Of a stretch of DNA of 33,918 nucleotides, positions 17,803 to 25,770 are shown one piece after another (position 1 is the first letter of the stretch; the number at the start of each line of letters is the position of its first letter). The translations under genes were made by a program, and so were the position numbers. Under the pieces are notes generated by a model. The model was not told where the DNA came from. It ran no database searches and worked only from the letters and a program-made list of their open reading frames with translations. This stretch comes from Bacteriovoracaceae bacterium (GTDB lineage: Bacteria > Bdellovibrionota > Bacteriovoracia > Bacteriovoracales > Bacteriovoracaceae). The DNA lies in contig JAFMBV010000033.1 in NCBI GenBank assembly GCA_017858255.1, positions 1 to 33,918 on the forward strand. Direction: 5' to 3'.

Positions 17803-17900
17803 GACGAAAAAAGTGAAGTCTGGTGAAAGTCCAGCACTGTCGCGCAACGGTAATTGAGTAACACTCATAAGTCCGAGCCTTTTCTCTGGAAACCAGTCCC
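17803..17900 (+). ncRNA. Cobalamin riboswitch, compact form
   Basis: The B12 box and core are clear: TGGTGAAAGTCCAGCACTG (17821-17839) forms the P3-type stem-loop, CGCGCAACGGTAA (17841-17853) is the conserved B12-box core, and AGTCCGA (17870-17876) is the 3' junction. Only 16 nt, containing the small hairpin GAGT-AAC-ACTC, separate the last two, so the large peripheral arms of many adenosylcobalamin riboswitches are missing. No terminator follows, and the btuB ribosome site (AGGA, 17906-17909) is immediately downstream. Control by hiding the ribosome site is therefore more likely than transcription termination. Bound cobalamin would be expected to repress btuB. Exact ends are approximate. Confidence 0.92.
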
Positions 17901-17914
17901 GCGTCAGGATACTT

Positions 17915-19735
17915 ATGAAAGCTGTTTTTCTCTTGTTTATTTTTTTCATTCAACTAACTTTCCCTCAATTAGTTTTCTCTAGTGAAGAACCAATTATCGT
18001 AACCTCAGAAAGGTTTAAGCGGGATTACTCACTAAGTACCTCAAGTATCTTAAAATATTCTGGTGAAGAAATAGAAAAAAGTGGCTCTACAAATGTCGCT
18101 GATTTCTTGAAAGGAATGGCCGGAATTAATCTTTTTACAAGTGGCGCTTTTGGAAAGGCGAGTTCGCTTTTTTTGCGTGGTACCTCCAATCGCCATACAT
18201 TAATTATGGTTGATGGCGTACGCATCACTGACTTAACGGCCATTGGTGGAGGCTCAAGACTAGAGTTCTTGAATACTCAAAATATCGAGTCTATTGAAGT
18301 GCTTAAGGGCTCTCAAGGGGTTTTGTATGGTGCAGAGGCAATAGGTGGTGTTATTAGAATTACCACGAAAAAGAAGACTCGAAATCAAGTTTTGGCCAAG
18401 GTGGGTTCCTATAAACAGCGCTCCTTGGGTGCCATTACGAATTTAGCTAGAGGTAAGGGACAGGCCGTTTTGTCTGTGTCTTACGATAAGGCCGAGGGCA
18501 TCTCGTCTTTTAATCAAGACAAAGTTTCAGTGGCCCAAGGTGAGGCCGAGAAAGATGGTTATGAAAACTTAAACTTAAGATTGAATGTCGGCCAAAAGCA
18601 TAACGGCCATGCTTATAAGCTTAATGGTCGTTATCAAAAATCTAAATCAGATTTTGACAGTGGAACTGGGGATGTTCTCGGTAATAAATCCAATTACCAG
18701 GCTTCTTCTGTGAGTTTTTCATGGTTAAAGTCTTTCTCCTCTTTAATTAATCCAAACTTCTTATTTGAAGAACGATTCGTTGAAACAGACTCTTCTGTCG
18801 TTTCTTCTAATGTGAACACTCAATATGTATATGAGGGCAGCACTTCACGGGCAGAGATAATTAATAAGGCCTATCTTTCAGAAAAATTGGATTTAATAAG
18901 TGGGTTAAGCTTTGAAAAAGAAAAGGCCAAGGCGCTCGATACTATTCTTCCGGTCGAGAAATCTCGTGAGAGAATTTCAGCATATGGTCACTTTCGCTAT
19001 GATCACTCCTTTGGGGAGAATGAATTATTTGCAGAGGCCGGTGGACGCTACGAAAATATTCAAGATGTAGAAGATGAGGGTCTTTATCGCTTGGCCCTTG
19101 GATTTAGAAAAGACGCCTATACTTTAAAGGTAAACCAATCCACAGGTTTTAAAAGTCCTAGTCTTTATCAGAGTTTTTCTTCTTTCGGCTCTCTTAATCT
19201 AAAAGTGGAGAAATCAAAGTCTCGTGAAATATCTCTCTTTTATAAAAGGTCTAAATTTCAAGGAGAGCTTACTTATTTTGATATCTTCTATTCTAACTAT
19301 ATTGATTTCGATGCTCTACTTAATCGATATGCCAACCTTGGTGCTCAAAACAATAAGGGGATAGAGTTAAGTGCTTCTAGTGTCTGGAAAGATTTGTCGT
19401 GGTCTATAAATGCTAATTTCTTAAGAGCGATTGATCCCACAACTGGGGAGTATGCCCTTAGGAGACCCAGAGAAAAATTTACGGCAAGTGTTGACACTCC
19501 TTTTGGAGAGAAGTTTAACCTTGGGCTTCAGGGCGTTTATATCGGAAGTCGTCAGGATACAGGCCATTTTAGAATGCCTTCCTACTTAAAGTTTGATGCC
19601 TTTGTGGGCTACAATGACAATGTGACTAGAGTGACACTTAATCTCAATAACATTCTAAATAGAAAGTATGAAGAAATTAAAAACTTCGGAACACCAAATA
19701 GAAACTTTTTGCTGTCCTTTGAAAGGACTATTTAA
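17915..19735 (+). CDS. btuB: TonB-dependent outer-membrane receptor, vitamin B12 type
   Basis: A 606-residue outer-membrane receptor that imports cobalamin using TonB energy. Residues 1-23 are a signal peptide; next comes the TonB box EEPIIVTSERF. The plug domain follows with SGEEIEKSGSTNVADFLKGMAG, LFLRGTSNRHTLIMVDGVRI and IESIEVLKGSQGVLYGAEAIGGVI. The remainder forms a 22-strand barrel; the C terminus ends FLLSFERTI rather than the usual terminal aromatic. Length matches BtuB. B12 specificity rests on the riboswitch directly upstream and the btuFDC genes that follow, not on ligand residues. ATG 17915 has AGGA five bases upstream. Its stop overlaps the btuF start by one base (TAATG). Confidence 0.93.
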   Translation: MKAVFLLFIFFIQLTFPQLVFSSEEPIIVTSERFKRDYSLSTSSILKYSGEEIEKSGSTNVADFLKGMAGINLFTSGAFGKASSLFLRGTSNRHTLIMVDGVRITDLTAIGGGSRLEFLNTQNIESIEVLKGSQGVLYGAEAIGGVIRITTKKKTRNQVLAKVGSYKQRSLGAITNLARGKGQAVLSVSYDKAEGISSFNQDKVSVAQGEAEKDGYENLNLRLNVGQKHNGHAYKLNGRYQKSKSDFDSGTGDVLGNKSNYQASSVSFSWLKSFSSLINPNFLFEERFVETDSSVVSSNVNTQYVYEGSTSRAEIINKAYLSEKLDLISGLSFEKEKAKALDTILPVEKSRERISAYGHFRYDHSFGENELFAEAGGRYENIQDVEDEGLYRLALGFRKDAYTLKVNQSTGFKSPSLYQSFSSFGSLNLKVEKSKSREISLFYKRSKFQGELTYFDIFYSNYIDFDALLNRYANLGAQNNKGIELSASSVWKDLSWSINANFLRAIDPTTGEYALRRPREKFTASVDTPFGEKFNLGLQGVYIGSRQDTGHFRMPSYLKFDAFVGYNDNVTRVTLNLNNILNRKYEEIKNFGTPNRNFLLSFERTI

Positions 19736-20544
19736 TGATGATGAAAAGTAAATTCAAGACTTTCTTTGTCTTGATGTTGATTACTGGAAATGCTTATAGT
19801 GCCATTATTTCCATGTCTCCTGCTATCACTGAGATATTATACGCACTTAATTTAAATGAAGAAGTTGTGGGCGTTAGTTCCTATTGTCAATATCCTGAAG
19901 AGGTAAAGAAAATCCCTAGAGTGGGAACACCTTTTTCTCCCCACTATGAAAAAATCGTAAACTTGAAGCCCACTGTTATTATTTCTCAAGATGTTGAAGA
20001 CTCAAAATTTTCTTCCATGATAGGAAAACTTGGCCTTAAATTAAAAAGTTATAAACTGACCACGCTAAAAGACATTAAAGACACCATTAGTATGATGGCA
20101 AAGGAATTAAAAAGTAAGGAATTAGCTAGTATCCAAGAAAGTTTTAAAAAATCAGAAAATGCCTTAAAAGATAAAAAATTAAAGGGCACCTTCTATGCAG
20201 TCATTAGTATAAAGGGCGAAGTTCCTAAGGTTTTGGGTTTTTCGCTTGCCTCAAAAGATACCTATTTAAGTGATATTGTCTCTCTGAGTGGACTCACTAA
20301 TGCGGCTCCTTTTAAGGAGGGTTATAAAGATATTTCCCTTGAAACCTTTCTTCGCCACCCTGCTGATTATCTCTTCATTTTTACTCGTGATAAAGGAGTC
20401 AAAGCTGAGGGGCTTGCGACGTTATTTAAAAAGAATTTCAAAATGAAGAATACCCCAAAAATTTTAGTATTAAAAAATGACTATGCCTTGATTCCTGGCC
20501 CAAGGATTTCTCTTCTTATGAAGGAGATTGCTGATGGACTATAG
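19735..20544 (+). CDS. btuF: Periplasmic cobalamin-binding protein
   Basis: A 269-residue soluble binding protein of the BtuF/FhuD (helical backbone, class III) family. Signal peptide to about residue 22 (GNAYS), with no lipobox Cys, so the protein is free in the periplasm. Family motifs: IISMSPAITEILYAL, VVGVSSYCQYPEEVKKIPRVGTPFSP, and YEKIVNLKPTVIIS. It takes cobalamin from BtuB and passes it to BtuC. Three ATG codons stand in a row (19735, 19738, 19741), any of which could start; AAAGGA (19722-19727) favours the first. The stop lies ten bases beyond the btuD start, showing coupled translation. Confidence 0.92.
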   Translation: MMMKSKFKTFFVLMLITGNAYSAIISMSPAITEILYALNLNEEVVGVSSYCQYPEEVKKIPRVGTPFSPHYEKIVNLKPTVIISQDVEDSKFSSMIGKLGLKLKSYKLTTLKDIKDTISMMAKELKSKELASIQESFKKSENALKDKKLKGTFYAVISIKGEVPKVLGFSLASKDTYLSDIVSLSGLTNAAPFKEGYKDISLETFLRHPADYLFIFTRDKGVKAEGLATLFKKNFKMKNTPKILVLKNDYALIPGPRISLLMKEIADGL

Positions 20545-21334
20545 CAAAAGTAGAATTTGTGGAGAAATAAGAAATCACAATGTTTTGATTGGAAGTTGTC
20601 ACATTGTGAAAAATATCAGCTTCTCTATCACCGCCGGTGAGACATTAGTAATTATGGGCCCCAACGGAAGTGGAAAAAGTACCCTTCTAAATTCAATGGC
20701 AGGCACTCATGCCACAGGTCTCACTATTGAAAATGAAGCATTCGAAATTCAAGGAAAGGATGTCAATTCTCTGGATCTATTTGAGCGTTCTAACCTCTTC
20801 TCTATCGTGCCTCAATTTCCCGAATGGCAATCAGGGCTCTCTGTAGAGAAATATTTCTACTTTAGTCGTTTTAATCATTTAAGGGCAATGGGTGGAGAAG
20901 ACCTTGAACTCTTAGAGGAAATTATCACGGAACTTAAAATCAAAAATTTAATGAAGAGAAAGATGAATGAGCTGAGTGGGGGGGAACTAAAGAGGATCTC
21001 CATTGCCGCAGCTCTCTACCAAAATGTTCCGGTCGTTTTTCTTGATGAGCCATTTCAAGCTCTAGACCCACAAGTTAAAGATAGTTTGGCGAAGTTTTTA
21101 ATTTCTTGGCAAAAAAATAAAGGAACGACCTTTATTATGGCCTCTCATGATTTTTATTGGAGCTATAAGTTGGCCAGTAAGGTGGTTTTCTTAAAAAAAG
21201 GTGAAACTCTTTTTCAAGGAGATTTAGTGGACACCTTTACTTCTGAAAACTTAAAAAGTGTTTATGATATAAATTTTGAATGGGTGAGCACTGCTAATAA
21301 TGAGGGATTCTTTCACCCGGTAGGTTCACTATAA
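20534..21334 (+). CDS. btuD: Cobalamin ABC importer ATPase
   Basis: The ATP-binding subunit powering B12 import, 266 residues. Walker A GPNGSGKST (42-50), signature LSGGELKRISIAAAL, Walker B VVFLDEPFQALD and the H-loop ASHDFYW are all intact, so it should be active. A TTG at 20528 would add two residues, but AAGGAG (20521-20526) seven bases before ATG 20534 marks the start. It overlaps btuF by 11 bp. The stop TAA (21332-21334) shares bases with the proposed ATA start of btuC. Other iron-siderophore type ATPases look similar; operon context supports B12. Confidence 0.94.
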   Translation: MDYSKSRICGEIRNHNVLIGSCHIVKNISFSITAGETLVIMGPNGSGKSTLLNSMAGTHATGLTIENEAFEIQGKDVNSLDLFERSNLFSIVPQFPEWQSGLSVEKYFYFSRFNHLRAMGGEDLELLEEIITELKIKNLMKRKMNELSGGELKRISIAAALYQNVPVVFLDEPFQALDPQVKDSLAKFLISWQKNKGTTFIMASHDFYWSYKLASKVVFLKKGETLFQGDLVDTFTSENLKSVYDINFEWVSTANNEGFFHPVGSL

Positions 21335-22308
21335 AAAAAATATTTTTAACACTTATCCCCATCTTCATTTTTCTTTTAGTCCTGTCTTATGGAAAAGAGG
21401 GCTTTGTGTCTCCTCTTTCTTCTAATGAGCTTGATAAGGTTATTTTCTATCAGTTAAGACTTCCAAGAGTATTACTTGGTCTTATCGCTGGAGCAATATT
21501 GGGAGGGGCTGGACTCGTCTTTCAAAGTCTTTTTCGAAATAATTTGGCCAGCCCTTATACTTTAGGGGTTTCTTCTGGGGCGGCCTTTGGTGCCAGCTTG
21601 GCGATCTCCTTACAGGCATGGCTTGGGCTATCTTTTTCTACGACCATATTGTCTTTTGGATTTCCTGGCCTGATGGCCTTCTTGGGCGCTCTTATAACGA
21701 TTGGCTTTATCTATCTTATTGGTAAGACCAAGCGAAACTTTCATCCGAGCGTTCTTATTCTCTCCGGTGTTGTGGCGAGTTTTTTCTTCTCAAGCTGTAT
21801 TGTCTTTCTTCACTTTATGAATGATTCGTATAATACCAAAAAGATCATTCAATGGACGCTTGGTGATCTTTCAGTACTTGGGTTCGATGTGTTTTGGGTG
21901 ATTATTCCGGTCTTTATATTCTTTACTCTTTATCTTTTGAAAATGAGCCTATCGCTAAATGTGATGGCCATTGGCGATAACTTTGCCATTAGTAGGGGTT
22001 TAAATATTCAGAGATTAAGAATGGAGCTTTTTATTCTAATTAGTCTTTGTGTGAGTATTATAATCTCTTTTACTGGACCGATCTCCTTTGTTGGTCTTAT
22101 TGTTCCCCATATTGTGAAGAAACTTTGGGGCGTGGATTTTAGAGAGAATATTTTCCCAACACTAGTTTTTTCGGGGGTATTTCTTATCTTCTGTGATTTT
22201 ATTGCTCATATCATGGTCCCTTCAATGATCTTACCCGTCGGAGTTATTACTTCGTTCTTGGGTGGGCCTTTCTTTTTGTTACTCATTTTAAAGGGTAAAG
22301 AAATTTAG
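21331..22308 (+). CDS. btuC: Cobalamin ABC importer permease, unusual ATA start
   Basis: The membrane channel of the BtuCD importer (FecCD/BtuC family). Motifs: QLRLPRVLLGLIAGAILGGAG, FRNNLASPYTLGVSSGAAFG, and IVPHIVK near the BtuD-contacting loop. The first conventional start codon in frame is GTG 21406, which would remove the whole first membrane helix. In-frame sequence upstream encodes KKIFLTLIPIFIFLLVLS, exactly the missing helix, but contains no ATG, GTG or TTG before the in-frame stop at 21301-21303. The best start is ATA at 21331 (then AAA AAA ATA TTT), with TAGG six bases upstream, overlapping the btuD stop as ATAA. Starting there gives 325 residues, against 326 for E. coli BtuC. A sequencing error at that base is possible. 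Confidence 0.88.
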   Translation: MKKIFLTLIPIFIFLLVLSYGKEGFVSPLSSNELDKVIFYQLRLPRVLLGLIAGAILGGAGLVFQSLFRNNLASPYTLGVSSGAAFGASLAISLQAWLGLSFSTTILSFGFPGLMAFLGALITIGFIYLIGKTKRNFHPSVLILSGVVASFFFSSCIVFLHFMNDSYNTKKIIQWTLGDLSVLGFDVFWVIIPVFIFFTLYLLKMSLSLNVMAIGDNFAISRGLNIQRLRMELFILISLCVSIIISFTGPISFVGLIVPHIVKKLWGVDFRENIFPTLVFSGVFLIFCDFIAHIMVPSMILPVGVITSFLGGPFFLLLILKGKEI

Positions 22309-22320
22309 TCTTTCTTTTTT
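22297..22320 (+). terminator. Weak AU-rich terminator candidate after btuC
   Basis: AAAGA (22297-22301) and TCTTT (22309-22313) can form a 5-bp hairpin over the btuC stop, followed by C and six T. The stem is short and AU-rich, so activity is doubtful, but it is the only terminator-like element between btuC and the convergent htrA gene. Confidence 0.25.
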
Positions 22321-22334
22321 AAATATAATAACTT

Positions 22335-23444
22335 TTAAATTTCCATTAATTTAAGCTTTGTCTTTTTAAGAGCATTACCGCGCTTGAAGGTTAATTGGAC
22401 AGTGTCTCCAACATTGTAATTATCTAAGACATTAAAGATTTCGTCGTAATTATTGACTTCTTTTCCATCGATTTTAATAATAATGTCACCTAGGAGATAC
22501 TGTCCTCTTTGATTGCGACTCATGCCTTCTAGGCCTGCTTTAGCCGCGGGACTTTTGGGATCAACGTATTTGATGACGATGCCTTTTTCGATACCAAAAT
22601 GGTATTTTAATCTTTCTTCAAGTAGACCAATACCAAGACCAGGTCGTTTTACTTTTCCATGTTTTATTATCTGCGGCACGATATTTTTGATGGTATCAAC
22701 TGGAACAGAAAAACCCACACCTGCTGATGAACCAGAGGCAGAGTAAATCATGGTGTTCATGCCGATTACTTGGCCTTGAGAATCATAGAGTGGCCCGCCA
22801 GAGTTTCCAGGATTAATGGAGCAGTCAGTCTGAATCATGCCACTGATTGTGACATTAGCTATTCCTCGTATTCTTCTGTCGGTTGCAGAAATTATTCCAG
22901 ATGTCATCGTGTGATCTAGACCAAAGGGATTTCCTATCGCCATGGCTTTTTGTCCGACCCTTAAGTTTTTGGAAAGGCCGGGGATTATGGGATAGAGCTT
23001 CTTAGGCTTCTTTTTAAGTTTTAAGACAGCTATATCTTTTTGAGGAAATGCTCCTACAACTTTAGCTTCGTATGTTTCTTTATCTTTATGAAAGGAGATG
23101 ACAAAAGAATCACCATTAGCAATCACGTGGTAGTTCGTAACAATGTGACCTTGATCATCCCAAACAAAACCAGAGCCTGCACCAGCAGGTACTTCCATTT
23201 CTTCACTATGAAACCACCAGCCACTTCTCGCGATGCGTATGTTACTAACGTTAACAACTGATTTAACATTTCGTTCAAAAATACTAACGGTATTTTTTTC
23301 GCTTTCTAATAAAGCGAGCTTTTCGATAATGGCCTGGGCCTCACGGTCGCTCTTATCTTGGTTGTCTCCCATACCGAAAAGGGCAAAGGAATTGAGGGAG
23401 TAAGAAAATAATATTAATACGGGTAACAATTTAATCTTCAGCAT
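22335..23444 (-). CDS. HtrA/Deg-type periplasmic serine protease
   Basis: A 369-residue protein-quality-control protease. Residues 1-21 are a signal peptide (ends NSFA). The trypsin-like catalytic triad is complete: His106 (TNYHVIA), Asp137 (KDIAVLKL) and Ser215 (NPGNSGGPLY). One PDZ domain follows (about 260-365, GLGIGLLEERL ... LGDIIIKIDGKEVNNYDEI). E. coli DegP and DegQ have two PDZ domains; a single PDZ is like DegS or the Deg1/Hho group, but with a cleavable signal peptide rather than an anchor. AAAGGA seven bases before the ATG supports the start. It is divergent from psd, 109 bp away, and convergent with btuC (26 bp gap). Confidence 0.94.
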   Translation of the reverse strand: MLKIKLLPVLILFSYSLNSFALFGMGDNQDKSDREAQAIIEKLALLESEKNTVSIFERNVKSVVNVSNIRIARSGWWFHSEEMEVPAGAGSGFVWDDQGHIVTNYHVIANGDSFVISFHKDKETYEAKVVGAFPQKDIAVLKLKKKPKKLYPIIPGLSKNLRVGQKAMAIGNPFGLDHTMTSGIISATDRRIRGIANVTISGMIQTDCSINPGNSGGPLYDSQGQVIGMNTMIYSASGSSAGVGFSVPVDTIKNIVPQIIKHGKVKRPGLGIGLLEERLKYHFGIEKGIVIKYVDPKSPAAKAGLEGMSRNQRGQYLLGDIIIKIDGKEVNNYDEIFNVLDNYNVGDTVQLTFKRGNALKKTKLKLMEI

Positions 23445-23515
23445 GGTTAATCCTTTGGGACCAATTTGATACAGTGCCTAATGATTTAGGCGGGCCAAAA
23501 AGCCCTTCCTATATG

Positions 23516-23521
23516 TATAAT
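23516..23521 (+). promoter_or_regulatory. Candidate -10 box of psd in the htrA-psd divergent region
   Basis: TATAAT at 23516-23521, directly preceded by TG, is the best -10 in the 109-bp divergent region 23445-23553; no good -35 is visible at 17 bp. A small GGGC-CAAAAA-GCCC inverted repeat (23492-23505) sits just upstream and might bind a regulator. Confidence 0.4.
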
Positions 23522-23553
23522 TTCCTCTGCCAATAAACTCAAGAAAGTAACGT

Positions 23554-24498
23554 GTGAAATATTTGTCAGGTCATAGTAAAAAAGGGGCTAAGCTCTTGGA
23601 AATAAAGTACTTTAATAGAGAACATGAAAAAATTGAAACTGAGAAAGTCTATGGTGATAAGGCCGTACGTTGGCTTTATGAGAGTACTGCTGGAAAGAAA
23701 TTGGCCAAGTACTTGATTAAAAGGCCCGTTAGTATTCTTTACGGTATGGCCCAGGAAAGTTCAATATCCCATAGCAAGGTGGCTCACTTCATTCGCGATT
23801 TTAAAATTAATATTGATGAGTATTTACCTGAAGATGGTCGAAGCGAGAGTGATCCTTATCGCTCCTTTAATAGCTTTTTTATTCGCCGTTTTAGGGAGGG
23901 AGCTAGGCCTTTCGAACCAACTGATTCATTGATGCCAGCATTTTCCGAGGCCAGATACTTTGGTTATGAAAGTTTAGATGCCCAAAAAACTATTCCTGTA
24001 AAAGGGGATCTTTGGGGAGGGGAAGCTCTTCTCGCCAATGAAAAATGGGGAAGTACCTTTCAAGATGGACCGTGCCTTTTGGCGCGCCTTTGTCCTGTTG
24101 ATTATCACCGTTTTCATTTTCCTGATGATGGGGAAATTCTTGATCATTATAGAGTGCCGGGAGTTCTTCATTCGGTTAACCCTTTGGCCCTAAAGTGTAA
24201 CCCTCATATTTTCTCTATTAATGAGCGACAAGTGACGATTTTAGAAACTAAGAACTTTGGAAAGCTTGCCTATGTCGAGGTGGGTGCTATGTGTGTTGGA
24301 AAGATCGTTCAGTCTCGTCCAATGAGTGGTCATTTTAAGAGAGGTGAAGAGAAGGGTTATTTTCTCTTTGGTGGCTCTACAGTTATCGTTCTTGGCGAGC
24401 CTGGTAAATGGAAACCAGATAATACTATTGTTGAAAATACCAACAAAGGTATCGAGGTATATCAGAAAATTGGTACAAGAATCGCTGAAAAGCTTTAG
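23554..24498 (+). CDS. psd: Phosphatidylserine decarboxylase proenzyme
   Basis: Makes phosphatidylethanolamine from phosphatidylserine at the inner membrane, using a pyruvoyl group formed by self-cleavage. The cleavage site is FGGST (residues 272-276, Ser275 becoming pyruvoyl), in the form common to the Clostridium-type branch. The charge-relay histidines lie in LCPVDYHRFHFPDDG and VLHSVNPLAL. The longest start is GTG 23554 with a weak ribosome site; TTG 23596, preceded by GGGG, would give MEIKYFNRE, closer to the usual family N terminus, so the true start is uncertain. The stop overlaps the convergent EEP gene by four bases. Adjacency to htrA is divergent and may reflect an envelope theme. 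Confidence 0.93.
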   Translation: MKYLSGHSKKGAKLLEIKYFNREHEKIETEKVYGDKAVRWLYESTAGKKLAKYLIKRPVSILYGMAQESSISHSKVAHFIRDFKINIDEYLPEDGRSESDPYRSFNSFFIRRFREGARPFEPTDSLMPAFSEARYFGYESLDAQKTIPVKGDLWGGEALLANEKWGSTFQDGPCLLARLCPVDYHRFHFPDDGEILDHYRVPGVLHSVNPLALKCNPHIFSINERQVTILETKNFGKLAYVEVGAMCVGKIVQSRPMSGHFKRGEEKGYFLFGGSTVIVLGEPGKWKPDNTIVENTNKGIEVYQKIGTRIAEKL

Positions 24499-25280
24499 TA
24501 GTCTAAATGGGAGACCACAAAATAGTGGTCAGATGGATAGAGTCCATTGAGATTATCTTTCACTAAATAGATTTCTTTATCTTTAAACGGGGCTTGGTGC
24601 AAAATCCAATCAATCCTCGTGGCCATTCCATCTGGATCAACTCCATCAAATTTATGAAAGCTTGTCTCTTCCGGGAGTTCTTGATTAATCCAGGGATCAA
24701 ATAAGTCTCTCATATTACTTTCGATTATTTTTCTAACGGGACCATTTGGTGAAGTATTAAAATCGCCAGAGAGAATTAAGGGAGTGTCCGAGGAGATAAT
24801 CTTCTTAAGTTCTTGGCATAAAACCTTTGCCTGCTCAATTCTTGTCGCCTCTTCGACATGATCGAGATGGCAGTTAGCATAAGTAAACTTAAGGCCGCTG
24901 CTTTTTTCCAAAATGTTTACAAAAGTACAAAGCCTCGGAAAGGCAGAGTCAAAAGATTTAGAACCAGGAATTGTAGGCGTTTCTGATAGCCAGATATCAC
25001 CACTTTCTAAAACATTAAATCTCTTAGTATCCACAAAGATACAAGGATACATTCGCTCTTCGATCCAATCTCGATGACCATCGATGAGCACAAGCTGTGG
25101 AATTAGACCTTGTAATTCACGCAACTGAGGTTCTCGTCCTTCCTGTGTCCCTAGTAAGGCCGGCGCTTCCCGTTTAATTAAGGAGGCAAGAAACTCTTTC
25201 CTGTTAGGCCAATCATTGTCCCTGTCGTGGGGATTGGCAAAGCGAATATTTGTACTCATAACACAGAGCGTTTTTGGCAT
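24495..25280 (-). CDS. Endonuclease/exonuclease/phosphatase (EEP) family hydrolase
   Basis: A 261-residue metal-dependent phosphoesterase of the EEP (DNase I-like) superfamily. The active-site pattern is complete: MSTNIRF (Asn11), TQEG (Glu47), NCHLDH (His138, Asp140), GDFNTSP (Asp173, Asn175), RIDWIL, and PSDHY near the C terminus (Asp251, His252). There is no signal peptide, so it is cytoplasmic. The superfamily includes nucleases, sphingomyelinases and inositol phosphatases, and the substrate cannot be read from sequence. AAGGAG eight bases before ATG 25280 fixes the start. It converges on psd with a 4-bp 3' overlap and has no operon partner. Confidence 0.9.
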   Translation of the reverse strand: MPKTLCVMSTNIRFANPHDRDNDWPNRKEFLASLIKREAPALLGTQEGREPQLRELQGLIPQLVLIDGHRDWIEERMYPCIFVDTKRFNVLESGDIWLSETPTIPGSKSFDSAFPRLCTFVNILEKSSGLKFTYANCHLDHVEEATRIEQAKVLCQELKKIISSDTPLILSGDFNTSPNGPVRKIIESNMRDLFDPWINQELPEETSFHKFDGVDPDGMATRIDWILHQAPFKDKEIYLVKDNLNGLYPSDHYFVVSHLDY

Positions 25281-25433
25281 TGTTAGGCTCCTTCTAATTC
25301 AGTCCATTTTAGACCAAAAGAGGTGGCTCTCCTAATCGGAATTATCAGAGATTCCAATGACTTGGATTGTCGATTGATTCGGCATCACTTTTGCTGAGTG
25401 CAAATTAGAAATAAACGAATGTTAGGAGGTTTA

Positions 25434-25757
25434 ATGAGTATTTTGCAAAAGGAAACATTGAAGCGCTTTTGTGATTACACCGGAAGAAAAACTTTAGATG
25501 AGTATTCGGTCATGACGGGAATTGAAAGAACGCGATTGTTTCGTCTCATGCACGGGGCAGAAATGAAGTTAAGTGAGTTTGAAATCCTTCAATCCTTTTT
25601 GGCGAAAAAATTTGATGAGGGTATTGATTGGCAGGGAATTATTCAAGAAGCTGAAGAAGACAAGGCCGCGGGTGAGGTAACAAAAGATTTTCGTATCCAG
25701 TGGGAGCGTGAAAGAAGACTAGGTCGTTATTTAGAAGATTCTAAAAAAGCTGCATAA
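25434..25757 (+). CDS. Small putative DNA-binding protein
   Basis: A 107-residue cytoplasmic protein. A strong AGGAGG (25424-25429) four bases before ATG 25434 fixes the start; an earlier in-frame codon at 25398 is not supported. Residues 4-50 read as a helix-turn-helix-like region (TGRKTLDEYSVMTGIERTRLFRLMHGAEMKLSEFEIL), like a Cro/CI-type domain in outline, while the C-terminal half is highly charged and helical (EAEEDKAAGEVTKDF...RERRLGRYLEDSKKAA). It is followed after 13 bp by another small HTH-like gene and probably forms a small operon with it. It is likely a transcription regulator, but targets are unknown. I do not recognise a named family. Confidence 0.65.
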   Translation: MSILQKETLKRFCDYTGRKTLDEYSVMTGIERTRLFRLMHGAEMKLSEFEILQSFLAKKFDEGIDWQGIIQEAEEDKAAGEVTKDFRIQWERERRLGRYLEDSKKAA

Positions 25758-25770
25758 TTAAAGGATATAA

